From Bombiscardovia coagulans (GTDB taxonomy: Bacteria > Actinomycetota > Actinomycetes > Actinomycetales > Bifidobacteriaceae): 64,000 nucleotides of DNA. The notes beneath the pieces are model-generated. The model was not told the DNA's origin and did no database searches. It saw nothing but the letters and a program-made list of their open reading frames with translations. The position numbers and the translations under genes are program-made. The stretch's first letter is position 1; every line of letters begins with the position of its first letter. The stretch covers positions 124,001 through 188,000 of the forward strand of contig NZ_MWWS01000005.1 in NCBI RefSeq assembly GCF_002259585.1, read 5' to 3'. Below, one piece after another: positions 36,781-46,186 of the stretch.

Positions 36781-38193
36781 ATGGCAAGTGAGCACTATAC
36801 AGATTTTTCTCACCCAGAACGGAAGAGTAGCAGCGGGCGGGCAGGCTCGCGCGATACCCTTTTTGATCGCGTACCTCCCCATGATGACGATGCAGAAATG
36901 GCTGTTTTGGGTGGCATGTTAATGAGTAAGGATGCCATTGGTGAAGTTTCTCAAATGATCGATGTCACGGACTTTTACCAGCCCAAACATCAGACCATTT
37001 ACCAGGCTATTATCACCTTGTTTGCGGCTTCACAGCCTGTCGATGCAGTCTTGATAGCAAACCAGCTTCTCAAAGACGGTGATCTGGAAAAAGTAGGAGG
37101 CACTGACTATCTGCATTCGCTAGTGGCCTCAGTGCCGACGGCAGCTAACGCAACATATTATGCTGATATTGTTCATCAGCGAGCTATCCTGCGAAATGTA
37201 ATTGTTGCTGGAACAAAAATTGCCCAGATGGGATACTCGGCAGAAGGCTCGCAGGCGGAAGAAATTGTCAACTTAGCTCAGGCAGAAGTCTACGAAATGA
37301 GCGTGGGGAAGGTTCGCCAAGACTATGAGGCCATAGGTCCGGTAGTGCAAGATACCCTCGAGCAGCTCGACAAGCTTCAAAATGGACAGGTAGAGAGGGG
37401 TGTTCCCACTGGTTTCAGGTCCATCGACGATGTAACGCAAGGATTGCAACCTGGGCAGATGGTGGTTGTAGCAGGTCGTCCGGCAATGGGTAAGTCCACC
37501 TTGGGTGTTGATTTTGCTCGTGCAGCGTCCCTGCACCACAAGATGGCTACAGTTATTTTTTCCTTGGAGATGAGTAAAAACGAATTGGCCCAGCGTATTA
37601 TTGCCGCAGAGACCGATATTCCTCTTGTTGCCTTGCGTCGTGCAGATGATATCTCCTCTGAGCGTTGGAAAGTACTGAACGATTTTTGGGGGAAGCTTCA
37701 AGATGCTCCACTCTTTATCGATGATTCACCGAATATGAGTTTGATGGAGATCCGTGCAAAGTGCCGTCGTCTCAAGCAAACTAATGATCTCAAACTCATT
37801 GTGATTGACTATTTGCAGCTGATGAGTTCCGGCAAGCAGGTGGAGTCGCGACAGCAAGAAGTTTCCGAATTCTCCCGTGCATTGAAACTGCTAGCGAAAG
37901 AATTAGAAGTTCCAGTTGTGGCACTCAGCCAGCTCAACAGAGGTCCCGAAGCCCGAACTGACCGTAAACCGATGCTTTCGGACTTACGAGAATCCGGTTC
38001 TATCGAGCAGGACGCTGACGTGGTCTTCTTGGTCAATCGACCTGACTTTTATGATAAAGAGGATCGCCCCGGGGAGGCTGATATTATTATGGCCAAGCAC
38101 CGTAATGGTCCGACCGACACCTTTACGCTGGCCTTTATTGGTGAGAAATCAAAGTTTAAAGATATGCCTCAAGATCAGCAGGGGGGCGTGTGA
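36781..38193 (+). CDS. dnaB: Replicative DNA helicase DnaB
   Basis: The 470-residue protein has an N-terminal DnaB domain (PPHDDDAEMAVLGGMLMS). The RecA-like C-terminal helicase domain has Walker A VVVAGRPAMGKST, Walker B LKLIVIDYLQLM, SQLNRGPEAR and DLRESGSIEQDADVV. DnaB unwinds DNA at the replication fork as a hexameric ring. ATG 36781 is preferred over GTG 36760, whose start would overlap its own ribosome site. No intein is present. murT follows at once. Confidence 0.95.
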   Translation: MASEHYTDFSHPERKSSSGRAGSRDTLFDRVPPHDDDAEMAVLGGMLMSKDAIGEVSQMIDVTDFYQPKHQTIYQAIITLFAASQPVDAVLIANQLLKDGDLEKVGGTDYLHSLVASVPTAANATYYADIVHQRAILRNVIVAGTKIAQMGYSAEGSQAEEIVNLAQAEVYEMSVGKVRQDYEAIGPVVQDTLEQLDKLQNGQVERGVPTGFRSIDDVTQGLQPGQMVVVAGRPAMGKSTLGVDFARAASLHHKMATVIFSLEMSKNELAQRIIAAETDIPLVALRRADDISSERWKVLNDFWGKLQDAPLFIDDSPNMSLMEIRAKCRRLKQTNDLKLIVIDYLQLMSSGKQVESRQQEVSEFSRALKLLAKELEVPVVALSQLNRGPEARTDRKPMLSDLRESGSIEQDADVVFLVNRPDFYDKEDRPGEADIIMAKHRNGPTDTFTLAFIGEKSKFKDMPQDQQGGV

Positions 38194-38194
38194 G

Positions 38195-39637
38195 TTGAAC
38201 GAGGACCAAGCAAAGCAATATAACGATACTCCTAGGAGCACACCGCGTAGGCCTTGGTATGCCGGCTTGGCACTGCCGGCAGCGAAGATTGCACGTACGA
38301 TTTCTCGTCTGACTCACCATGGGGGGTCGGCTTTGCCTGGCCGGGTGGTAGAGCGAATGGACCCCACATTTTTGGCCTCTACACTCGCTCAGCTGCCTAT
38401 GGGAGTAGTTCTCGTGTCAGGTACAAACGGTAAAACGACTACCACACGCATGGTATCTAGTATGCTTCAGTCTCTAGGGTTGAAGGTTTTTACTAATCCT
38501 ACGGGCTCCAACTTCACTAGAGGAGTGATCTCCGCCTTAGTTGAGCACATGACGGTACTGGGTGGAAGAAAACTTGACGCAGATATTGCCGTATTGGAGC
38601 TAGATGAGGCATATGCAGTGCACTTTGTGAAGCAAGTACACCCCCGTTATACACTGCTACTGAATGTGATGCGTGATCAGCTTGACCGCTTTGGTGAAAT
38701 TGATAATACTGCCCGCCTCCTGGGTTCAGTGGCTGCTGCGACCACTGGAACGCTTGTCTTGAACAGGGAAGATCCCCGTATCGCCCAACTGGCTCAGCTG
38801 GCTCACCATGGTACGAATATTCGATATTTTGGCTTGGCTGATAGCCTGCTGTCGTACTTCCCCTCTGATGATGAGATGCATGAGTTAGACCAGGTTGGTG
38901 CGGGAGCTGATGAATCCAATGCGAAGGAGCCGCACGAACCTAGCCTCCAACAGAGAAGGTTAGATGCAAGACCACAGCATGAATTGAAAGCTGAAGTGGT
39001 CCTCAAATCTGTAGGTGATCATCGAGCAAGTTTTGTTATCGCTGGACGTGAGCGGAGCACCCCAGTCAAGTTGGAGGGTGTATACAACCTCTATAATGCT
39101 GCTGCTGCCTTAGCTATAGTAAGAGCAGTGTTGGCTGATAAGTCGTCTGCGGCAGCTCCGTCTGATGAACGTCTCTTACAGGCCCTATCCACGGTAACTC
39201 CAGCTTTCGGGCGAGGTGAGGTGATTACCTACCGGGGTGTACCAATAGACTTGGTGCTAGTCAAGAACCCTATGGGCTTTAGGCTGGCTTTATCTTCATT
39301 TAGTCCAGCAGATACAGATACGATGATTGCGATTCGTGATGAATATGCGGATGGGCGAGACATGAGTTGGCTGTGGGATGTAGACTTCAGTTCTTTGAGG
39401 ACTGAAGGGGTGTCCATGGTTTCGGGGACGCGAGCCTATGATATGGCTCTTCGCTTGGATTACGATCAAGTACCCGTTGTGCAAGTGGAGCCTGACCTGG
39501 CACTTGCCCTAGGGCAGTTTGTAGATATGCATCCAAGCAGACGCAAGCGCATATATTGTACCTATACTGCCATGCTCAATGTGCGCACAGCATTAGGCAA
39601 GATGACGCATGTCAGCGATGTTGGAGTAGGCGCCTGA
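38195..39637 (+). CDS. murT: Lipid II isoglutaminyl synthase subunit MurT
   Basis: The product is about 480 residues from TTG 38195, one base after the dnaB stop, with AGGGGGG upstream. The Mur-ligase P-loop is VVLVSGTNGKTTTTRM. VLELDEA, LLLNVMRDQLDRFGEI and the DUF1727 C-terminal domain (GVPIDLVLVKNPMGF) follow. With GatD it amidates the D-glutamate of lipid II. MurT proteins usually contain a four-cysteine zinc ribbon in the middle. Here that region (about residues 205-270) is polar and cysteine-free, and the whole protein has a single Cys. Confidence 0.93.
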   Translation: MNEDQAKQYNDTPRSTPRRPWYAGLALPAAKIARTISRLTHHGGSALPGRVVERMDPTFLASTLAQLPMGVVLVSGTNGKTTTTRMVSSMLQSLGLKVFTNPTGSNFTRGVISALVEHMTVLGGRKLDADIAVLELDEAYAVHFVKQVHPRYTLLLNVMRDQLDRFGEIDNTARLLGSVAAATTGTLVLNREDPRIAQLAQLAHHGTNIRYFGLADSLLSYFPSDDEMHELDQVGAGADESNAKEPHEPSLQQRRLDARPQHELKAEVVLKSVGDHRASFVIAGRERSTPVKLEGVYNLYNAAAALAIVRAVLADKSSAAAPSDERLLQALSTVTPAFGRGEVITYRGVPIDLVLVKNPMGFRLALSSFSPADTDTMIAIRDEYADGRDMSWLWDVDFSSLRTEGVSMVSGTRAYDMALRLDYDQVPVVQVEPDLALALGQFVDMHPSRRKRIYCTYTAMLNVRTALGKMTHVSDVGVGA

Positions 39638-39768
39638 TCTGGTGAGAGTATAGCGGCTAGTATGCAGGAAGAAATTGCTGGTGGAGTGGTTGAACATGAT
39701 AATGAGAGCTGCTGGTATGTGAGCTCATTGGTGGGCAGTCGGAACTTCAAAAGAGGGAGAATGGTGTG

Positions 39769-40572
39769 ATGAAGGTAACCTCGACCGAAGATATGAAAAA
39801 TCAAAGTGCTCTTGAAACAGCCAATAAGAAGATAGACTTGGTGTCTCTGTATTCCCGTGATATGAACATTTATGGTGACTCGGGTAATGTGCTCACAATC
39901 GCTCACCGCCTGCGCTTATACGGTTATCAGCCAGTTATACACAAGATCAATCAGGGTGATCCATGGCCGGACCAAGTCGATATGATTCTCGGTGGTGGTG
40001 GTCAGGATCAGGGACAGAGCAAAATTATGGCTGACCTGTTCGAGCGCTCGCAAGTTCTGCACTCGCTTGCAGATAAGGGTGTGCCAATGTTAATGGTTTG
40101 CGGCCTATACCAGCTGTTTGGCGATTATTTTGAGACTGCTGAGGGTGAACGTCTAGATGGTATAGGCATCATTGGGGCGTATAGCTTGGGGCGGCCTGTA
40201 CGAATGATTGGTAATGTAGTTGAACATACCAGTGTCTTTGGCGATGTGATTGGGTATGAAAACCATTCAGGTCAAACATTCCTCAATGAGGGTGTGGAGC
40301 CTCTTGGCTTGGTGGATGCCCAAGGGTGTGGCAACAATGGTGAAGATGGTACTGAAGGAGCTCGTGTTTACAATGTCATCGGCACTTATATGCATGGGTC
40401 TCTCCTGCCCAAAAATCCTGCCATCAGTGACTTTTTAATCCAAACGGCGGTGGAAAACCGATATGGAAAAGGAAGCTTTGATTCAACTGGAGCGCCCGGT
40501 TCAGCAGAAATTGTACGCTTGGATGCTCTAGCTGATAAGGCCCGCCAAGTTGCCTCTGCTCGTCCTCGTTGA
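39769..40572 (+). CDS. gatD: Lipid II isoglutaminyl synthase, glutamine amidotransferase subunit GatD
   Basis: The 267-residue product belongs to the CobB/CobQ-like class I glutamine amidotransferases. The nucleophile Cys is in LMVCGLYQLFG and the catalytic His in GTYMHGSLLPKNP. SRDMNIYGDSGN at the start is typical of GatD. It supplies ammonia to MurT for amidation of the peptidoglycan stem. ATG 39769 and GTG 39766 are both possible after GAGGGAGA. Confidence 0.94.
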   Translation: MKVTSTEDMKNQSALETANKKIDLVSLYSRDMNIYGDSGNVLTIAHRLRLYGYQPVIHKINQGDPWPDQVDMILGGGGQDQGQSKIMADLFERSQVLHSLADKGVPMLMVCGLYQLFGDYFETAEGERLDGIGIIGAYSLGRPVRMIGNVVEHTSVFGDVIGYENHSGQTFLNEGVEPLGLVDAQGCGNNGEDGTEGARVYNVIGTYMHGSLLPKNPAISDFLIQTAVENRYGKGSFDSTGAPGSAEIVRLDALADKARQVASARPR

Positions 40573-40766
40573 GCTGCCGGTGCTGCCGGTTCGGTACTAC
40601 TATGAACAGACCGTTAGTCTGGGATCCGTACAGGAAAGCTAGCTGTTGCCTCTGATAACTGTTGAGGTTGTTTCTTGCTGTGTGTGGCTTTTAGATGTTA
40701 TTGTGTTGATTTGTAGTAGTGACCTGTTGAGTGGGTCCATGAGCAGTTCAAGGAGAAAAAAAGAAG

Positions 40767-41270
40767 ATGTCTACTGCCCTATTTTCAAAGGGACCTTGTC
40801 GGGTAGAGGTTATGAAAGGTTTCGATGCCATGCCTGACGCAAACTTGCAGGAATGCTTACAGAGACCGTTTTACTTGTTTGCAAGAGGTAAGGGTCGTGC
40901 ATGCCGTAAGGAAATATGGGTATTTGCGATTTTTGTTACGGCGATAACTTCTATACTTTCCCACATCTATCGTACTGGTGATTGGACGTTTATTCCTGGT
41001 GTAGTTTCGTTGGTGCTAGCAGTTCCACAGTATGCATTGACTGTGCGTCGGCTGCATGACTTGAAACTGTCAGGCTGGTTGGCTCTGATTCCTTGGGGTC
41101 TGTCTTTCGCCGCAGTCGGTTTCTTGCTAAACGGAGAGATGAGCAAGGGGGGCGTAGCCACTCCTTCTGCATATGGTGCAGTAATCTGCATGATCGCTGC
41201 TGTGGTCACACAATTGGTGGTTATGTGCGTGCCATCACGGTACAAGCCGCCGACAGCCAATAACAGCTGA
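40767..41270 (+). CDS. DUF805 membrane protein
   Basis: The 167-residue product has the DUF805 pattern. The opening motif FYLFARGKGRACRKEIWVF corresponds to the family's F-GRasR-eyW. Four membrane segments follow, with the conserved loop VRRLHDLKLSGWLAL. AAGGAG lies about a dozen bases before the ATG. DUF805 proteins are inner-membrane proteins of unknown function. Confidence 0.88.
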   Translation: MSTALFSKGPCRVEVMKGFDAMPDANLQECLQRPFYLFARGKGRACRKEIWVFAIFVTAITSILSHIYRTGDWTFIPGVVSLVLAVPQYALTVRRLHDLKLSGWLALIPWGLSFAAVGFLLNGEMSKGGVATPSAYGAVICMIAAVVTQLVVMCVPSRYKPPTANNS

Positions 41271-41305
41271 GAAGAGACACAACTACGCTCCACAAGTAGG
41301 AGCCA

Positions 41306-41344
41306 GACAAGTGGTCACATGTTTCAAGCATGTGACCACTTGTC
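41306..41344. terminator. Perfect 16-bp hairpin after the DUF805 gene
   Basis: GACAAGTGGTCACATG (41306-41321) and its exact complement (41329-41344) flank a seven-base loop. It lies 36 bases after the DUF805 stop. There is no U-run, so it may be a terminator of the kind common in this organism or an mRNA-stabilising element. The remaining gap to 41593 shows no gene. Confidence 0.6.
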
Positions 41345-41593
41345 ATATGAGGTACTGTCATTTTTTGGTTTACTTTCAATGTGAATCGCTGCATCTACAG
41401 AGAAGTAGTGGAGACCAGTTTCGCTGGTAATCCTGTGCAAACGCGAAGCCAGCAAGAGTATGCACAGAGTGAGGGTGCAATAGGTGCGGATCCATGATGT
41501 GGAGAAGAGCAAGATTTCTGTACGATTGCGACTAGTATGGTAAGCAGGTGCTATGTCGCATAGAGGCGTGGCCCTAAGTAAAGGAGGTTTGCG

Positions 41594-41884
41594 ATGGGTG
41601 ATTTCAATATCGGTGATGGTTTGCGCAAGGTTATGCTAGCAGGCATTGGTGCTCTGGCAACTGGCGTTGAGAAGGGGCAAGAGATTGTGGATCAGCTGGT
41701 CGAAAAGGGGGAGCTGACCGTAAATCAGGGCAAGGAACTCAATACTGAGCTAAAGCGGAAAGCTCAGGCCCAGCATGAGGGTCCTGCACAGCAAGCAAGT
41801 CCTGCCACACCGAAGGATGAGGCTACTGCTTCGATGCCGACTCCTGCCCCCGGTACGGTCTACACCATTAAGCATCAAGAGTAG
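41594..41884 (+). CDS. Phasin-like small protein before the UbiB-like kinase gene
   Basis: The 96-residue protein starts after AAGGAGG. Residues 1-60 form an amphipathic helical region (LRKVMLAGIGALATGVEKGQEIVDQLVEKGELTVNQGKEL) like the phasin/PhaF-type proteins of Actinobacteria. The tail is Ala/Pro/Thr-rich. Such genes often precede ABC1-kinase genes, as here. Function in bifidobacteria unknown; a membrane-surface partner of the kinase is possible. Confidence 0.7.
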   Translation: MGDFNIGDGLRKVMLAGIGALATGVEKGQEIVDQLVEKGELTVNQGKELNTELKRKAQAQHEGPAQQASPATPKDEATASMPTPAPGTVYTIKHQE

Positions 41885-41901
41885 TCAAGGTAGCGGCATT
41901 A

Positions 41902-43674
41902 GTGAATAAGACAAGGGAAGGTGCAGAAGCCTCAGGTTTAGATAATTCGTCTCAGAACGATCAAACTAATTCAGATGATCAGAAGATGCCTACCATTGGT
42001 CTCTTTGGTATTTCGGAACGAGGTTCGGTCAGTGGAGTTAATGGACTCCGCCCTAATCGCCATAGTAGGTTTAAACGCCTCAGGCAAATATGGCATATTG
42101 TAACCCAGTTTAATGTGGTTCAGGGGTTAACGCCAGTAACCCTCAGACTCATGTTTGAAGCATTAGGGCCCACGTTCGTAAAAATGGGACAGATTTTATC
42201 CATGCGTTCCGAAATTCTGCCTGAGGCATTCTGCAAGGAGCTTTCGAAATTGCGGGCGGACGCTGACCCCATTGCTTATGAGACGGTAATGGATACCCTT
42301 GCAAAGGAGTACAAACGACCTTTAGATAGTATCTTTGCCTCGATAGATCCAACTCCATTAGGTTCGGCTTCTTTGGCCCAGGTTCACCGAGCAAAGCTTG
42401 TGACCGGCGAAGATGTGGCAGTGAAAGTCCAAAGGCCTGGTGTCCGTGAGACCATGGTTCAAGATATCGATATCATGCGCACCTTTGTCAAATGGTTCGG
42501 GCGGCTAGCGCCCAAGCAAGCTCAGGTGGTCGATATCAAAGGTGTGGTGGAGGAGCTGTGGCAGACCTTCCAAACAGAGACTAACTTTGTGACTGAGGCC
42601 CACAATTTGGTGCAATTTAAGGACTTCTGTAAGAACTACGCATACATTGATTGCCCCGAACCCTATCCGCAATATTGCACTGAGCACGTAGTCGTCATGG
42701 AATACGTGGACGGTATTTCCGTTTCACGACCGGGACAGTTGGTAGCTGCTGGTTACGATTTAGATGAGATTGGCACCAAGCTGGTAGATAACTATGCTAC
42801 TCAAATTCTGGACGTCGGGTTTTTCCATGCTGACCCGCACCCGGGTAATATCATTGTGCGCGATGGCAAGATTATTCTGATTGATCTGGGCATGGTTGGT
42901 CGCTTAGATACTAAAACGCGTTCCGTGTTGAAAGATATGATCTTTGCAGTTGGTAGGGAAGATTCACCGGGATTAGCGGAAGGTCTTTTGCGCTTCGCAG
43001 GTACAAGCGCTGTCCAAGCTGACGATTATTCCGCTTTACTGTCTGACCTGGATTCCATCGTTCAAGAGTTCGGCAAGGTTGATTTGGCAGACTTAGATAT
43101 CGGCGAATATATCAACTCAATCATGCTGTTGGCCCAGCGCCATAATATTACAGTACCTAGTTCGGCAACTATGGTTGCCCGCTGCTTAGTGACTTTGGAG
43201 GGTCTCTTAGACGAATTCATGCCCAATGCCAACATGGTTGAGATTATTTCTCAACATGTCGCTAGTTCTGTAAGTCTTAATGACAGACTCAAGCAAGGTG
43301 GGAAGAAACTAGCTCTTGAATCTGACCAAGCTTTGCATGGGCTGCTTGGAACGCTCTCCGAATCGCGAACTGCGGCGCGCATGCTCACAAGAGGCCAGCT
43401 CAGGGCAAATGTGCAAGTCGTAGGATCTGAGGAACCGTTACGTCAGCTCTCCGATATGGTGAATCGTTTGGCTATGGCTTTAATTGTGGCAGGCTTATAT
43501 GTGGGTTCCTCAATTGTGTACTTTGCTCATATGAAGCCCTTGGTTTTTGGTATCCCCTTGGTGGGAATGCTGGGCTACGTAGTAGCTTTTATGCTTTCAG
43601 TTTGGATTGTCTTAGACATCCTCCTAAAAAATCGTGCTTCTAAACGTCGGCAGACAGGCCAGTCATCTAATTAG
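41902..43674 (+). CDS. ABC1/UbiB-family atypical kinase
   Basis: The 590-residue protein starts at GTG 41902. It has the ABC1 signature GPTFVKMGQILSMR (KxGQ motif), the Ala-rich nucleotide loop PLGSASLAQVHRA, VKVQRPGV, the catalytic FFHADPHPGNI and the metal-binding LIDLGMVG. Two membrane helices lie at the C-terminus. UbiB relatives bind ATP and affect quinone and lipid metabolism. Bifidobacteria do not make ubiquinone, so the role here is probably in membrane lipids or isoprenoids. Confidence 0.9.
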   Translation: MNKTREGAEASGLDNSSQNDQTNSDDQKMPTIGLFGISERGSVSGVNGLRPNRHSRFKRLRQIWHIVTQFNVVQGLTPVTLRLMFEALGPTFVKMGQILSMRSEILPEAFCKELSKLRADADPIAYETVMDTLAKEYKRPLDSIFASIDPTPLGSASLAQVHRAKLVTGEDVAVKVQRPGVRETMVQDIDIMRTFVKWFGRLAPKQAQVVDIKGVVEELWQTFQTETNFVTEAHNLVQFKDFCKNYAYIDCPEPYPQYCTEHVVVMEYVDGISVSRPGQLVAAGYDLDEIGTKLVDNYATQILDVGFFHADPHPGNIIVRDGKIILIDLGMVGRLDTKTRSVLKDMIFAVGREDSPGLAEGLLRFAGTSAVQADDYSALLSDLDSIVQEFGKVDLADLDIGEYINSIMLLAQRHNITVPSSATMVARCLVTLEGLLDEFMPNANMVEIISQHVASSVSLNDRLKQGGKKLALESDQALHGLLGTLSESRTAARMLTRGQLRANVQVVGSEEPLRQLSDMVNRLAMALIVAGLYVGSSIVYFAHMKPLVFGIPLVGMLGYVVAFMLSVWIVLDILLKNRASKRRQTGQSSN

Positions 43675-43734
43675 TGTGGTCATAAGTAGGTACTCATGTC
43701 TTTATCCGTTACGATAGGCAGGGGAGGTGTGTAC

Positions 43735-44859
43735 ATGGGGTTTCTGGGGCGAATTGCCAGAATGGGTGAAGTGTTGCTGGGGGCTGGATTAGCCGCTGGA
43801 GCACTTGGAGTCTGGGCAATAGCACCCAGAGGTAAAACTGTCCGGAAGAAGCAAAGGGCTAGTGATGTGCCTGGTGTTTATTTTGCGCATAGGGGGCTTC
43901 ATGATTCGGGTTCTGGTATCGAATCTGATTGGTCTCAAGCCACACGTGATGAGAGAGAATACTTGTCTGTATCGCGTCAGCTGGCTGTAGGGAACATCGA
44001 ATCTGCTGACCCAGGGACAAATTCGGACGCTGTCACACAAGATTTGGCTACCGTTCAATCCGGAAGCCAACCTGCATCTCTGACGCCAGAAAATTCACTA
44101 CCCGCATTTGCGGCAGCCTGCCAGATGGGTTATGGCATTGAATTAGACTTGCACTTGAGTCGGGACGGGCAAGTTGTGGTTATCCATGATGATGACCTCA
44201 AGCGCGTTGCTGGAGACGGCCGTAAGGTAAGTGACTTAACCTATGCAGAACTACAGCAGATACCTCTGAGCTCAGTGCACGGTTCTAACACTGGCGGAGA
44301 GGCCATCAACCACGGGCCAGTCTCCACTGCTGGTCGGCGTGCTCGGCATGCCCGGCGTTCGCCAGAAACAGCTTTTGTACATGTTCCTTTGTTGAGTGAT
44401 GTGCTTCGCCTAGTCGATGGTCGCGTTCCTTTAATTGTTGAGTACAAAATGGGCAGGGTCCTAGACCGACAGCTCATGGAGAGTGCAGACATTCTTTTAG
44501 CTGCTTATAAGGGCCCATACGTGATTGAATCGTTTAATCCTCTGGTCTTGGCCTGGTACCGTCGTTATCGACCATCAGTCTGTAGGGGGCAGCTGGCTGT
44601 GTCCTTCCACGGACGAATCTCATCAAGTGAGCAACTGTGTCAAGCTATGGCTAGTTCTCTTTTGTTTAACTGGTTGGGACGACCCGATTTTGTGGCCTAC
44701 GAATGGCATTCTGGTTCTTCTGTTCCGATGAAGCTCTTTCGTGCCCTGGGTGGTATTCCTGTGGCTTGGACAGTGAGATCTCGGCAGGCAGAGTGTGAAG
44801 CAGCAGCGATGTTCGACCACTTCATTTTTGAAGGCTATTTGCCATCAGCATCCCAATAG
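43735..44859 (+). CDS. Glycerophosphodiester phosphodiesterase family protein
   Basis: The 374-residue product starts at ATG 43735 after GGGGAGGTG. It has one N-terminal membrane helix, then the GDPD fold: VYFAHRGLHD, TPENSLPAF, GIELDLHLSRDGQVVVIHDDDLKRVAG, and IVEYKM. The catalytic His pair (AHRG, IHDD) and metal-binding Glu/Asp are present. An insert of about 60 polar residues separates AHRGLHD from TPENSL, where the family normally has about ten. It hydrolyses glycerophosphodiesters or polymers of them at the membrane. Confidence 0.88.
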   Translation: MGFLGRIARMGEVLLGAGLAAGALGVWAIAPRGKTVRKKQRASDVPGVYFAHRGLHDSGSGIESDWSQATRDEREYLSVSRQLAVGNIESADPGTNSDAVTQDLATVQSGSQPASLTPENSLPAFAAACQMGYGIELDLHLSRDGQVVVIHDDDLKRVAGDGRKVSDLTYAELQQIPLSSVHGSNTGGEAINHGPVSTAGRRARHARRSPETAFVHVPLLSDVLRLVDGRVPLIVEYKMGRVLDRQLMESADILLAAYKGPYVIESFNPLVLAWYRRYRPSVCRGQLAVSFHGRISSSEQLCQAMASSLLFNWLGRPDFVAYEWHSGSSVPMKLFRALGGIPVAWTVRSRQAECEAAAMFDHFIFEGYLPSASQ

Positions 44860-45050
44860 TTTTCTCGAGAACGGTATAGTGGCTCATCGGTTTGCTGTGG
44901 AAGGTATGCTGGATAGTAGAACTCACAAAACAATACAGATTATTTCACACTTTTGTAGCCTTAAGCGGCATGTTGCTGGCAACTTTTGCTTATAGTAAAG
45001 CTACTCCAAAAGGGTGTTCTTAGCTAAACGCTACAACAGGCTGGGCGATT

Positions 45051-46094
45051 ATGAGCTTTCATTCGGGTGTACGGATCATAAAGGGCGGCGTGAGAGCGCT
45101 TCATGGAGATGGGTCTGGCTTCCGTGGCCGGATTCGTATGGTGAAAGCTGGTTTCCGTAAGCTGAATTCTTACCTGTCTCGATCGTTTCCGCCGAATCTA
45201 GCCCGCATCCTGCTCTTTACTTGTGCGGCCTTGTGGGGCGGCAGTTACATTGTGGCCAAGGTTGCTATACGAGTAATTCCTCCCCTATGGCTCATGGGTG
45301 TTCGCATGATGTGCGCTTGCCTTCTACTTATGCTGCTCTTCCGTAGGCGCATTACGCCTCATTTGACGCGAAAGGTTATTTGGCCTGCACTTGCTGTGGG
45401 ACTGACCTACTACGGCAATATGTCTTTGCAAACGATAGCCCTCAAATCGATAGAACCAGGACGGAGTGCCTTCCTGACTGCCTCTTACTGTGTCATTACG
45501 CCGTTTGCTATTTGGGGCCTCTTCCACAAGAAACCCCGCCTCGTCAACATAATTGCTGCGGTTATTTGCTTGTTAGGTGTTGGGTTTGTATCCTTAAAGC
45601 CAGGCACTACAGGGCTTGCTCTGTCTGTAGGCGACTGGATGACCTTAGGTTGTGCATTACTATATGCCTTTAACTTGGCGCTTATGGGGTATTTCACCCG
45701 TATTTTCTCGCCTTTATCAATGACCTTCTTGCAATTTGCTGTTGCAGGGATCTGTTTCCTTACCAGCGCTGTTGTCTTTGAACCTGCGCCAAGTACAGCT
45801 TGGCTTCAGACACCAGTGATGTTGAGCTTTTTGTACCTTATTTTCTTCGCCACTTTTGCTGCTCAGATTATGCAAAATGTTGGTCTTGCTCACATACAGG
45901 CGTCTTCAGCTTCAATCATTATGTGCACAGAGTCGCTCTTCTCCGTAGCTTTTTCTGCCATGTTCATGGGCGAACGCATCACAGTAACTTCCCTGATAGG
46001 GTTTGCTTTGATTTTTGTCGCTATCCTCATGTCTGTGGTTGACTTTAGCCGTCTGCTCCCGAAGCCTAAGTCGCGTGTCAGCATAACAAGCTAA
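45051..46094 (+). CDS. EamA-family (DMT superfamily) transporter
   Basis: The product is up to 347 residues, with ten predicted membrane helices and two EamA repeats. CAALWGGSYIVAKVAIRVIPPLWLMGVR opens the first and the region from GDWMTLGCALLYAFNLALMGYF starts the second. The basic 45-residue N-terminus is unusual; an internal ATG at 45138 could be the real start, as neither has a strong ribosome site. It probably exports a small metabolite; substrate unknown. Confidence 0.88.
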   Translation: MSFHSGVRIIKGGVRALHGDGSGFRGRIRMVKAGFRKLNSYLSRSFPPNLARILLFTCAALWGGSYIVAKVAIRVIPPLWLMGVRMMCACLLLMLLFRRRITPHLTRKVIWPALAVGLTYYGNMSLQTIALKSIEPGRSAFLTASYCVITPFAIWGLFHKKPRLVNIIAAVICLLGVGFVSLKPGTTGLALSVGDWMTLGCALLYAFNLALMGYFTRIFSPLSMTFLQFAVAGICFLTSAVVFEPAPSTAWLQTPVMLSFLYLIFFATFAAQIMQNVGLAHIQASSASIIMCTESLFSVAFSAMFMGERITVTSLIGFALIFVAILMSVVDFSRLLPKPKSRVSITS

Positions 46095-46119
46095 CGGTCC
46101 TCGTAACTGTCCATGAGTA

Positions 46120-46170
46120 CAAGCTGGCCCTGTTTCAGATCAGATTAGGAATTGAAACAGGGCCAGCTTG
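46120..46170. terminator. Bidirectional terminator between the EamA gene and upp
   Basis: CAAGCTGGCCCTGTTTCA (46120-46137) and its exact complement (46153-46170) form an 18-bp stem with a 15-base loop between converging genes. No U-run is visible on either side. Confidence 0.8.
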
Positions 46171-46186
46171 CGGGTATGAGTGTTAC

